From the NCBI GenBank assembly GCA_049672765.1, contig JBATWQ010000313.1, positions 1 to 11,988 of the forward strand: DNA of 11,988 bases. The letters are read 5' to 3'. The stretch's first letter is position 1, and each line of letters begins with the position of its first letter. The notes beneath the pieces were generated by a model that was not told the DNA's origin, did not search any database, and saw only the letters and a program-made list of their open reading frames with translations. Below are positions 1-10,904 of this stretch, in pieces. Made by a program: the position numbers and the translations under genes. This stretch comes from JAGQSZ01 sp049672765 (lineage in GTDB: Bacteria > Actinomycetota > Acidimicrobiia > Acidimicrobiales > Microtrichaceae).

Positions 1-378
1 GCCATAGACCTCGACACCGAGTTGACGGAACCCGACCGCACCCGTGTCCGGTCTGGGGCGGATACGCAGGTTCGGCGAATCGGTGTGCGCGCCGATCATC
101 CGGAGCCGGGTCAACGGGGAAGGCCCGTCGACCCAGGCGATGAGGGCACCGTCTCTGAGGACGAAGCGGGCACCCGGCTCGGTGGCCGATCGGTTGGAAG
201 CTGACTGGGCGGGCGCAGATTGGCCCCCAGCTGCAGCGTCGTTGCTTCCCGTGCCGTCATTGCTCAGACTGATCTGGCTGAACCCGGCGTCCAGCAGCCT
301 GGTCGCGACGTTGTGGACCGCGTGGAACTGGGTTGGGGATGCGTCGATGAATCCGGCCAGGTCGTTCGCTGTGTGCAT
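1..378 (-). CDS. apeB: M18 family aminopeptidase, N-terminal part (runs off left edge)
   Basis: This is the first 126 codons of a gene that continues beyond position 1. M18 enzymes are dodecameric, two-metal aminopeptidases that remove N-terminal (often acidic or neutral) residues from peptides in the cytoplasm. The opening, with DLAGFIDASPTQFHAV at about residues 6-21, is the usual M18 start. GAHTDSPNLR at 97-106 carries the first metal-ligand histidine (H98) and D100 of the HTDSP motif, followed by RPRPDTG and RQLGVEVYG, both typical of the family. The ATG at 378 lies one base after the stop of the upstream capA-like gene and is preceded by GGAAAGG (387-393, minus strand) at 8-nt spacing, so it is probably translationally coupled. 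Residues about 35-69 form an Ala/Ser/Asn/Gln-rich stretch longer than the usual linker. The later metal ligands lie outside the window, so activity cannot be judged. The family call is firm; the symbol is by family. Confidence 0.88.
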   Translation of the reverse strand, partial: MHTANDLAGFIDASPTQFHAVHNVATRLLDAGFSQISLSNDGTGSNDAAAGGQSAPAQSASNRSATEPGARFVLRDGALIAWVDGPSPLTRLRMIGAHTDSPNLRIRPRPDTGAVGFRQLGVEVYG

Positions 379-379
379 G

Positions 380-1543
380 TCAGTTGCCTTTCCGGGCTCC
401 GGCTCCTGGTTCGACGCTCAGGCCCGCGCATGTCTGCAGCCTGGCCATTTCGCCGGCCGCCCGGGTCGCGGCGTCACCGGTCAGCGGGACGGGCACTTCG
501 CCACGAATCTCGGCCGGAATCCAGTTGAACGAATCGATTCGCGAACCCGTCGCTGTGACCTTCAGAACTCCACTCTGGCGTCCCGGGGCACTGGGCGCCC
601 TGAAGATGAAGTTGCCCAGGCCGTACGCAACGAATTTGTCGCCGAAATAGCCGACACCCTGCAACCGGTGGGCGTGGGAGCCCACGATGATGTCGGCGCC
701 GGCGTCAGATAGCTGGTCGACGAGTTCTTTCTGACGTGAGTTCGGACAGGTCTGCGTTTCGGTTCCGTAGTGCAGATACACCACGAGCGTGTCGACCTTT
801 TTTCGCAGCTCGGTCACGGCTGCTGCGACACGGTCGACGTGGCTGGCCTTGGAACTTGCGATGCCGGGTTTGGCCTCACCGGCGGTCCACTTGGCCACAA
901 GGCTCGAGTCGAACACGTCGTTGAGCGCGAGGAAGCCGATGCGCTGACCTCGAACCGTCGCGATGTGAGGTGCGTACGCCTCGGTGGCATCGGCGCCGAC
1001 ACCCAGGATCGCAATTTTCGACTTCGCCTTGATTTCGAGCGTGGCGCGCAGACCGTCGAGGCCATAGTCCATGGCGTGGTTGTTGGCCATTGTCACCACG
1101 TCCACTCCGGCGCTCGACAGAGCGTCGAGCACAGACGGAGGTGCCTGGAAATTGAACGCCTTAGGTTCTGGGGATCCACCGGAGCCGACTGCGGTCTCCA
1201 AATTGATCATTGTCACGTCCGCGTCCGAGAGGACCGGGGCCACGGCGTTGAGCAACCCGTCCGGGTCAGCGGATGCAGCCGCTCCGAGTCCCTGGAAACT
1301 CGCGTCTCCCGCGAAGGCCAGGGTGACAGCTTCGCCGCTTCCGAGCGGGCCTCGTTCGGGTGCACTAGCAGCGGGGGAGTCGGGGCGGTCGGGGGAGCCG
1401 ATGGCCACGCCGTCACGGATGCCGGCGGACTTCTCGGCCGGGGCTTTCGAACCGCACGACCCGGTTGTCAGGAGGACACCGATCAGAGCGGCCAGGCCCA
1501 TCATGGGGGCTCTACGCGGGAGTCGAACTGAGGTCCTTGGCAC
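380..1543 (-). CDS. CapA/PgsA-family metallophosphatase-like putative lipoprotein
   Basis: The protein has 387 aa from a GTG at 1543. It carries the order of motifs of the CapA (PGA_cap) domain, a calcineurin-like metallophosphoesterase fold: AGD (78-80), NLET (114-117), NNHAMDYG (154-161), HYGTE (258-262), GSHAH (288-292) and YGLGNF (307-312). Some relatives act in poly-gamma-glutamate capsule synthesis or export; most actinobacterial ones are uncharacterised. The N-terminus has four arginines, a hydrophobic segment (about 15-27) and a cysteine at C30, followed by a Ser/Pro/Ala-rich linker to about residue 70. This suggests an exported lipoprotein, although the box TGSC lacks the usual leucine at -3. 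The start is uncertain. A GTG at 1621 has AGGA 9 nt upstream but adds 26 residues before the signal; ATG codons at 1504 and 1501 would shorten the n-region. No capsule partner genes (PgsB/PgsC type) adjoin it. The aminopeptidase gene follows after one base. Confidence 0.85.
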   Translation of the reverse strand: MPRTSVRLPRRAPMMGLAALIGVLLTTGSCGSKAPAEKSAGIRDGVAIGSPDRPDSPAASAPERGPLGSGEAVTLAFAGDASFQGLGAAASADPDGLLNAVAPVLSDADVTMINLETAVGSGGSPEPKAFNFQAPPSVLDALSSAGVDVVTMANNHAMDYGLDGLRATLEIKAKSKIAILGVGADATEAYAPHIATVRGQRIGFLALNDVFDSSLVAKWTAGEAKPGIASSKASHVDRVAAAVTELRKKVDTLVVYLHYGTETQTCPNSRQKELVDQLSDAGADIIVGSHAHRLQGVGYFGDKFVAYGLGNFIFRAPSAPGRQSGVLKVTATGSRIDSFNWIPAEIRGEVPVPLTGDAATRAAGEMARLQTCAGLSVEPGAGARKGN

Positions 1544-1733
1544 GGCCAGAGAGTACTGGAGGCTCCACCAGATCCGATGGTTGTCGACCCACCCGGGATC
1601 CCCTGACTCGCCGTCCAGCACTGGCTACCGTCCTGGTGCCACCCGGATTTGACCCGGTTCCGCAAAGCTCCTGTCCAAAATTGCAGGGGGATCGGCCCCG
1701 GTGGGTGTATGTTTCCACCTGTACCTGTGGTCT

Positions 1734-1763
1734 GGGCAGTGTTGCCCCGGGCAGTTCTGCCCC
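1734..1763. repeat. Two tandem near-identical 15-nt palindromes in the gltB leader
   Basis: GGGCAGTGTTGCCCC (1734-1748) is followed without a gap by GGGCAGTTCTGCCCC (1749-1763); the copies match at 13 of 15 positions. Each is itself an inverted repeat (GGGCA / TGCCC) able to form a 5-bp hairpin with a 4-nt loop. They lie 130-159 bp upstream of the gltB start. They could be tandem operators or RNA hairpins; the sequence alone does not decide. Confidence 0.6.
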
Positions 1764-1780
1764 GCCGGTGCCAGCAGCAA

Positions 1781-1798
1781 TGACGCTGTACGCAGTCA
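1781..1798. promoter_or_regulatory. Imperfect dyad TGAC-N10-GTCA upstream of gltB
   Basis: TGACGCTGTACGCAGTCA is an interrupted palindrome: the outer TGAC/GTCA and the central GTAC pair, and the three bases between them on each side do not (6 of 9 pairs). The geometry is that of a dimeric helix-turn-helix regulator site. It does not match a GlnR or NtcA consensus that I can recall, so no regulator is named. Confidence 0.25.
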
Positions 1799-1811
1799 AC
1801 GACGCCTGCAC

Positions 1812-1833
1812 CCCGCCCACCCATCGCGGCGGG
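1812..1833. other. GC-only inverted repeat in the gltB leader
   Basis: CCCGCC (1812-1817) pairs perfectly with GGCGGG (1828-1833) across a 10-nt loop, about 60 bp upstream of gltB. No T-tract follows, so it is not a standard intrinsic terminator. If transcribed it would be a stable hairpin in the 5' leader. Confidence 0.35.
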
Positions 1834-1883
1834 ATTCACCTGATCGTCGTACTCGACATCGCTGTCAGAGTGCCTGCATAAAC

Positions 1884-1888
1884 GGGAG
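1884..1888 (+). promoter_or_regulatory. Ribosome binding site of gltB
   Basis: GGGAG lies 4 nt before the ATG at 1893. It fixes the start of gltB there, because the frame stays open 64 codons further upstream without any glutamate synthase-like sequence. Confidence 0.6.
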
Positions 1889-1892
1889 CAAC

Positions 1893-6499
<4,607 letters not shown>

Positions 6500-6500
<1 letters not shown>

Positions 6501-7969
6501 TGGGTGATATCAGAGGATTCATGAAGCACGGCAGAAAGCTGCCGACCCGCCGACCGATACCCGTGCGGATAAATGACTGGCAAGAGGTCTATGAGGAGTT
6601 CCCCGAGTCGGAACTGCAGGTCCAGGCCAGTCGCTGCATGGACTGCGGGGTTCCGTTCTGCAACAACGGCTGTCCGCTCGGAAACATAATTCCCGACTGG
6701 AACGACCTCGTCTACAGGGATCGCTGGCACGAGGCGATCGACCGGCTACACGCGACGAACAACTTTCCGGAGTTCACCGGACGGCTCTGTCCTGCGCCGT
6801 GCGAGGCCGCGTGTGTCCTGGGTATCAACTCGGATCCGGTGACCATCAAGCAGATCGAACTCACGATCATCGAGCACGCCTGGGAGGAGGGTTGGGTCAG
6901 CGCAGTGCGACCAAGCCGCCTGACCGAGAAGCGGGTGGCGGTCATCGGGTCGGGCCCGGCAGGTCTGGCCGTGGCGCAGCAGTTGACCCGGGCCGGACAC
7001 GATGTCGTCGTCTATGAACGGGCGGATCGCATCGGAGGGCTCCTGCGTTACGGCATTCCCGAGTTCAAGATGGAGAAGCGGGTTCTCGATCGCCGTCTCG
7101 CCCAGATGCGTGCCGAGGGCACCGAGTTCAGGGTCAACGTCAACGTCGGTGTCGACGTCACCATCGAAGCCCTCCGCAGCCGGCATGATGCCGTCGTCCT
7201 GGCGATCGGTTCAACGGTTCCCCGGGACCTGCCGATTCCCGGTCGAGATCTGGACGGGATCCATCAGGCGATGGAGTTCCTGCCGCCGTCCAACCACGCC
7301 CAGGCCGGCGACTATCCCGTGGAGGACGTCGCCATCTCTGCCAAGGACCGCAAGGTCGTCATAATCGGCGGAGGAGACACCGGGGCCGACTGTCTCGGCA
7401 CATCGATCCGTCACGGAGCGACGAGCATTCACCAGTTCGAAATCATGGAGCGTCCGGCTGACAGCCGTACCGAGGCCAACCCCTGGCCGACCTGGCCGGT
7501 CATCTACCGGACCTCGTCAGCGCATGAGGAGGCGGGCGAGCGCCTGTTCGCGGTCAACACCCTCGGCTTCGAGGGCGACGAAGCGGGCCGGGTCAATGCA
7601 CTGCGATTCGTCGAGGTCACCCAGGAGTTCAAGGACGGGAGGATGAGCTTCGAGCCGGTTCCCGGCAGCGAGCAGACCCTCGAGACCGACCTGGTGCTGC
7701 TCGCCATGGGCTTCACCGGACCGGAACGAACCGGCCTGGTCGAGGAGTTGGGTCTCGAACTCGACCCCAGGGGAAATATCGACCGTGACGACAGTTGGGC
7801 GACGACCACGGAAGGCGTCTTCGTGTGTGGTGACGCCGGCCGTGGCCAGAGTTTGATCGTCTGGGCGATCGCCGAAGGCAGGTCGTGCGCGGCGAGCGTC
7901 GATCAGTACCTGATGGGTGAAACCTCGCTTCCCGTGTCCATCAAGCCCTCGGAGCGACCACTGGTCTGA
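6500..7969 (+). CDS. gltD: Glutamate synthase (NADPH) small subunit, beta chain
   Basis: The 489-aa protein oxidises NADPH through FAD and passes electrons to the Fe-S clusters and FMN of GltB. N-terminal cysteines C46, C49, C54 and C58 (CMDCGVPFCNNGC) and C97, C101 and C105 (CPAPCEAAC) are those of the family's 4Fe-4S region. The FAD-binding fingerprint is VIGSGPAGLAVAQQL, about 149-162, with E173 ending the fold in VYERADRIGG. The NADPH-binding fingerprint is VVIIGGGDTGADCLG, about 286-300. FVCGDAGRGQSLIVWAIAEG (441-460) is the C-terminal FAD-contact motif. Length matches the usual 470-490 aa. The ATG overlaps the gltB stop by one base (TGATG), the classical gltBD order, and a GGAGG precedes it. 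Related beta subunits also occur in other oxidoreductases (for example dihydropyrimidine dehydrogenase), but the adjacent gltB settles the assignment. Confidence 0.97.
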
Positions 7970-8061
7970 CGCTAGCCTCTGACCGATTCGACGTCCCGCT
8001 AACCCCGGGGTCCGAACCGCGACCGGCGGTAGCCGTTCCAGTCATTCGCCCCGGGAGGGAC
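7970..8061. other. Short intergenic region gltD to glycosyltransferase
   Basis: These 92 bases hold no gene. ACCCCGGGGT (8002-8011) is a perfect 10-bp palindrome, and CGGC-GGTA-GCCG (8023-8034) could form a small hairpin. Neither is followed by a T-tract, so no intrinsic terminator can be called. The next gene may read through from gltBD or have its own promoter. Confidence 0.3.
8053..8059 (+). promoter_or_regulatory. Strong Shine-Dalgarno before the family 2 glycosyltransferase
   Basis: GGGAGGG is the only strong ribosome-binding sequence here. It ends only 2 nt before the TTG at 8062, which is closer than usual. A CTG at 8077 (17 nt away) and a GTG at 8095 are the next in-frame candidates, and there is no upstream in-frame ATG, GTG or TTG close by. 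The true start is therefore open to doubt. Confidence 0.45.
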
Positions 8062-8961
8062 TTGAGCTCAGCAAGTCTGAAAGCACCACTTCGTGTGGTC
8101 ATCATCCACTGGAACCAGGCGCAGTCCTGCGTCGAGACCGTCGAACGCTTCCTCGCCGATCAACTCCGGGTGCGGGTGACGGTCATAGACAATGGATCGT
8201 CTTCGGAGCAGCTCGCCGTCCTTCGCAGGGGGCTGGCAACGCTTGAAGGCTCGGCCGTCACGCTCGTCGAGACGGGCCGGAACTTGGGCTTCGGACCCGG
8301 AGCGAACGTCGGGTTGCGGATGTTCCTCGATGACCCGAACGACGGGGACTGGGTCGTGGTGGCACCCCATGACGTTGACCCTGCACCCGACTGCCTGAGC
8401 GAGATGCTCTGCGCTGCCGGCGCCGAGCCGATGGCCGGGCTGATGTGCGCCGACGTCGGTGACGGAATGACACCGGTGATCGACCCCTATTTCGGCGGAA
8501 TGGTGGTCCCTTCGTCGCTGCCGAGCACCGGCACGCCCCGCTGGGAGGAGGTCGACTATCCCCATGGAACCCTGATGATGCTCAAGAGAGCCTGCCTCGA
8601 CGAGTCTGGGATTTTCGACGAGAGATACTTCTCGTACTGCGAAGAAGCCGACCTGGGGATCAGGGTCCGTCGGGCCGGATGGCGGGTCGGCCTGATTCGT
8701 GGTGCCAAGGTCACCAACATGCACATCGGCTCGGGCGTACGTCTGGTCGATTACCTCCAGACCAGAAACACCCTGCTGCTGGTCCAGGAGAACAGCGGCT
8801 GGTACCACGCGTTCGTCCGGGGGGTCATCACGATTGAGCAGGTCGTCCGGGGACTTCTTTGGCCCGCGAGCAGGCCACTCATTTTCGACCCGACGGCAAG
8901 GCTCAAGGGGCTACGTGACTTCATCCTTAGAAGGTTCGGGCCTCCGCCGAGTTCGCTCTGA
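8062..8961 (+). CDS. Family 2 glycosyltransferase (rhamnosyltransferase/WbbL-like)
   Basis: The 299-aa protein has the GT-A fold signature of nucleotide-sugar-dependent inverting glycosyltransferases. VVIIHWNQ (12-19) is the first strand, VIDNGSS (41-47) the nucleotide-contact loop and GRNLGFGPGANVGL (72-85) the family 2 motif seen in rhamnosyltransferases. PHDVDP (102-107) holds the DxD-like metal site. DYPHGTLMMLKR (165-176) and FSYCEEADLGIRVRRAGW (190-207) form the acceptor and catalytic-base region. No transmembrane helix is obvious, so it is probably cytoplasmic or peripheral to the membrane. Donor and acceptor cannot be read from the sequence; rhamnosyl transfer to a cell-wall or lipid-linked glycan is a guess by similarity. 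It starts with TTG, with doubtful spacing to the ribosome site. It lies 92 bp after gltD and converges with the HAD/GT4 pair, so it may belong functionally with those glycan genes. Confidence 0.85.
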   Translation: MSSASLKAPLRVVIIHWNQAQSCVETVERFLADQLRVRVTVIDNGSSSEQLAVLRRGLATLEGSAVTLVETGRNLGFGPGANVGLRMFLDDPNDGDWVVVAPHDVDPAPDCLSEMLCAAGAEPMAGLMCADVGDGMTPVIDPYFGGMVVPSSLPSTGTPRWEEVDYPHGTLMMLKRACLDESGIFDERYFSYCEEADLGIRVRRAGWRVGLIRGAKVTNMHIGSGVRLVDYLQTRNTLLLVQENSGWYHAFVRGVITIEQVVRGLLWPASRPLIFDPTARLKGLRDFILRRFGPPPSSL

Positions 8962-8991
8962 TCAACGGGAGCTCGGATCAACGGGTGCTCC
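8960..8991. repeat. Tandem 16-bp direct repeat at a gene end
   Basis: GATCAACGGGAGCTC (8960-8974) recurs as GATCAACGGGTGCTC (8976-8990) with one difference and a 16-bp period. A GATC at 8992-8995 (CGATCGG) restarts the unit in part. The first copy begins in the stop codon of the glycosyltransferase. GGAGC (8968-8972) and GCTCC (8987-8991) could also pair across 14 nt, which might serve as part of an end-of-transcript structure. Confidence 0.5.
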
Positions 8992-9002
8992 GATCGGCGT
9001 GT

Positions 9003-9025
9003 GGCCTCAGAGCCGGCTCAGGGCC
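9003..9025. terminator. Imperfect palindrome between convergent genes, possible bidirectional terminator
   Basis: GAGCCGGCTC (9010-9019) is a perfect 10-bp palindrome, flanked by GGCC (9003-9006) and GGCC (9022-9025), which can pair with each other. It lies in the 69-bp gap between convergent genes, where a shared terminator is expected. There is no T-tract on either side, so the call is weak. Confidence 0.25.
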
Positions 9026-9030
9026 GCTCG

Positions 9031-9675
9031 TCAGGAATTCTTGCGGCGCTCCAGGCGACCGCTGCCAGCGTCGAGACCAGGTAGTTGTGTTGCGAATGCT
9101 CTTCCGCTCTGGGCGACCAGCTCGGCGACGATCACCTCGACCTCGGCCCAGGTGGTGGCACGAAGACCTTCAATGTCGCGGTTGTAGGGCTGGTCGAACA
9201 CGATGACCGTGTTACCGGCCGCCCTGAGCGCCTCGATGTTGTGGGGTGCGTCCTCGATGTAGGCATCGGCCTGCACTTCGACCTTGCGTCCAAGGAAACA
9301 GATGTCGCGGTAGGGGATGCTGCGGTAGTCCAGCCACTCGACCGTGTCTGAGACGATTATGGCGTGACCCCAGTTGGTGACCAGCCTGTGGGTCACGATC
9401 CGAAGCCACACGCCCGCGTCCGAGATGCGCCACAACGAGTCCGATGCACCCTCGATCGCCGGCATGTCCCGGAACATCCGATGGTCCTGGACCGAGGTCC
9501 GATGCAGCGTCAGGAACTTCCCGCGATCCAGTCCCCACTCGGCGAAGTCCCAGCTGACGTCGGTGGTCAGCGACTCCTCCGGAACATCCCACTCGATTGC
9601 TGCGACCGATCTGAAACCGAGCGTGTAGTCGGCGCAGACTCCATCGAGATCAACTCCGAGAACGAATTCGCTCAT
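9031..9675 (-). CDS. HAD-superfamily hydrolase, NT5C-like (5'-nucleotidase type)
   Basis: The 214-aa protein resembles the small 5'(3')-deoxyribonucleotidase family (NT5C, HAD fold), which removes phosphate from nucleoside monophosphates or related small substrates. GVDLDGVCADY (7-17) is HAD motif I, with nucleophile D9 and acid/base D11. IVTHR (93-97) supplies the motif II threonine T95. K131 in GRKVEVQAD is a candidate motif III lysine. ADAYIEDAP (136-144) is motif IV, with the metal-binding acidic residues D137 and D142. VIVFDQPYNRD (157-167) is also typical of the family. The last 25 residues look like a flexible tail. The ATG at 9675 overlaps the stop of the glycosyltransferase upstream (ATGA), and a partial AGGGTGG site lies before it, so the two are co-translated. 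The real substrate is unknown: it could be a nucleotide released by sugar transfer or a sugar phosphate. An in-frame upstream extension to 9978 would lie wholly inside the glycosyltransferase gene and is not credible. Confidence 0.82.
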   Translation of the reverse strand: MSEFVLGVDLDGVCADYTLGFRSVAAIEWDVPEESLTTDVSWDFAEWGLDRGKFLTLHRTSVQDHRMFRDMPAIEGASDSLWRISDAGVWLRIVTHRLVTNWGHAIIVSDTVEWLDYRSIPYRDICFLGRKVEVQADAYIEDAPHNIEALRAAGNTVIVFDQPYNRDIEGLRATTWAEVEVIVAELVAQSGRAFATQLPGLDAGSGRLERRKNS

Positions 9676-10904
9676 CGCCCGTCCACCCTGCGGCCACCAA
9701 CGTTGCGAGCACCGAGCATGCGGCCACCCGCAGCGCGACGGGCGATCGCGTCCTCGGCGAGCACCTCGAAGTTGGCGATTGCCGCGTTCTCCCAGGTGAG
9801 TTCCGCCGCCCGTTCCAGAGCACCCTTCTGAAGCCTCATGCGCAATTCGGTGTCGGTCATGACCGACACCACCGCGTCCGCGAGTTCTGCATCGGTACCG
9901 CGCAGCAGCCCGCTCCGGTCCTCGTCCACCGCGTCGGAATGTCCGGCGATATCGGTCGCAACCGTCGGAGTGCCGCACGCCGCCGCTTCGGTCAGGGTCA
10001 TTCCCCAGCCCTCGCGCACCGACGCCGATGACGCTATCCAGGCCCGTCGATACAGGTCGCGCAGCTCGTCATCGCTGATCCGACCGGCCAGGCGAACCCA
10101 GGATTGGCCCCCACACTCGGCGATCGTCGCGACGATCTTGTCGCGCTCGTAGCCCTCGCCGACTATCACCAGTTCAAGGTCGGGCACACGCTCACGGGCG
10201 GTAGCCATGAAGCGGATCAGCCGAGGAAAGTCCTTCACCGGAACCAGGCGACCGACCGCAACCGCCAGGGGAGTGGGTGACTTCTCACCGCCAGGTGTGA
10301 AGTACGGGTCGACTCCGGGCGAGATGACCCGAACCTTGTCCTCATCGAAGCCGAGGTCGTCGATGATCTCACGCTGTGAGGACCGCGACAGCGTGACGAT
10401 CGGCTGATGCCGGTAGAAGCGGGGTGCAATCTTCTCTTCGATCGCCACGCCGAACTTGGCAACCGGCCCCGGAAGAGTCATCCCCCACATCGGGCCGTGG
10501 ACGTGGTGGAGCCAGATCGCCCGTGGGCCCCTCCACCAGAGGGGCGAGCCGAAAGGCATCCCGTTCCAGATCTCCACGAGTCCGTCACAGGGTCCGAGCC
10601 GCCCGGTCATCTCGGCGAGAGCGCTCCGGGGGAAGACGGTGAATCGACCCGCTCGTCGCGACACCGAATAGCCCTCGCGGGTCGCCGAAGCGGGTTGCCC
10701 CTTCGCCTCGGATGTCCGCATGGTCACCTTCAGCCCGCTCTGGGTCCAGATGGAGGCGATGTTGTGGGCGTGGACCTCTGAACCACCGGCCTCGTCGTCG
10801 TCAAGGTCACGCCACGCCAGCATGTGGATCCGCTCCAGACCCGCCCGCTCAGCCATATCCGAGATGATCTTGATGGTGCTTTCGCTGGCTACAGGGGTCT
10901 GCAC
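9672..10904 (-). CDS. Family 4 glycosyltransferase (GT-B fold)
   Basis: The 410-aa protein is a retaining GT4-type transferase, using a nucleotide- or lipid-activated sugar at the cytoplasmic face. EAGGSEVHAHNIA (38-50) is the N-terminal glycine-rich acceptor loop. WLHHVHGPMW (131-140) is in the N-domain, and VISPGVDPYF (193-202) leads into the C-terminal Rossmann domain. AVGRLVPVKDF (216-226) contains the phosphate-binding R219/K224 pair, and REGWGMTLTEAAACGTPTV (297-315) holds the EX7E motif, E298 and E306. The start is uncertain: GTG at 10904 gives the coordinates here, but ATG at 10856 (residue 17) is equally plausible, and neither has a good Shine-Dalgarno. The core homology begins only near HMLAWRDL (27-34). 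It is followed by the HAD hydrolase with a 4-base overlap and diverges from a methyltransferase. Donor and acceptor are unknown. Confidence 0.88.
   Translation of the reverse strand: MQTPVASESTIKIISDMAERAGLERIHMLAWRDLDDDEAGGSEVHAHNIASIWTQSGLKVTMRTSEAKGQPASATREGYSVSRRAGRFTVFPRSALAEMTGRLGPCDGLVEIWNGMPFGSPLWWRGPRAIWLHHVHGPMWGMTLPGPVAKFGVAIEEKIAPRFYRHQPIVTLSRSSQREIIDDLGFDEDKVRVISPGVDPYFTPGGEKSPTPLAVAVGRLVPVKDFPRLIRFMATARERVPDLELVIVGEGYERDKIVATIAECGGQSWVRLAGRISDDELRDLYRRAWIASSASVREGWGMTLTEAAACGTPTVATDIAGHSDAVDEDRSGLLRGTDAELADAVVSVMTDTELRMRLQKGALERAAELTWENAAIANFEVLAEDAIARRAAGGRMLGARNVGGRRVDGR

Larger units (their letters stand above)
1544..1892. promoter_or_regulatory. Divergent intergenic region between the capA-like gene and gltB
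   Basis: These 349 bases hold no credible gene. They must contain the promoter for the minus-strand capA-like gene and for the plus-strand gltBD operon. Visible structure on the gltB side: two tandem GGGCA/TGCCC palindromes (1734-1763), a TGAC-N10-GTCA dyad (1781-1798) and an all-GC inverted repeat (1812-1833). On the capA side, the minus strand has an alternative GTG at 1621 preceded by AGGA. I could not identify a convincing -35/-10 pair for either direction. No riboswitch consensus was recognised. Confidence 0.6.

Noticed and set aside
770..1531. 253-codon plus-strand frame opposite the capA-like gene (and similar frames at 44-712 and 1071-1652)
   Set aside because: Antisense frames over genes with clear motifs; the one at 44-712 also spans the capA/apeB junction. 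No family resemblance.
1505..1570. tRNA/tmRNA-like pieces: TTCGACTCCCGCG on the minus strand and GGCTCCACCA on the plus strand
   Set aside because: The two pieces are on opposite strands, the flanking T-stem does not pair, and no matching 5' acceptor strand is found at tRNA or tmRNA distance. Coincidental similarity within the capA signal-peptide and upstream region.
1853..1882. TCGACA (1853-1858) with CATAAA (1877-1882), 18-nt spacing, as a gltB promoter
   Set aside because: The hexamers are fair, but transcription would begin about 4 nt before the ATG and exclude the ribosome site at 1884-1888, which looks functional.
1701..1892. Upstream extension of gltB by 64 codons
   Set aside because: The added residues are Cys/Arg/His-rich and unlike any glutamate synthase, and cover the inverted repeats. 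The ATG at 1893 has a ribosome site and places the catalytic cysteine properly.
8002..8011. ACCCCGGGGT palindrome as a gltBD terminator
   Set aside because: A 10-bp palindrome leaves too short a stem after loop formation and no T-tract follows.
8068..8808. 246-codon minus-strand frame opposite the family 2 glycosyltransferase
   Set aside because: Antisense of a gene with all family 2 motifs; the translation is low-information and has no ribosome site of note.
9676..9978. Upstream extension of the HAD hydrolase frame by about 100 codons
   Set aside because: The extension is Arg/Gly-rich, lies entirely inside the glycosyltransferase gene in another frame, and precedes the HAD motif I by far more than the family allows.
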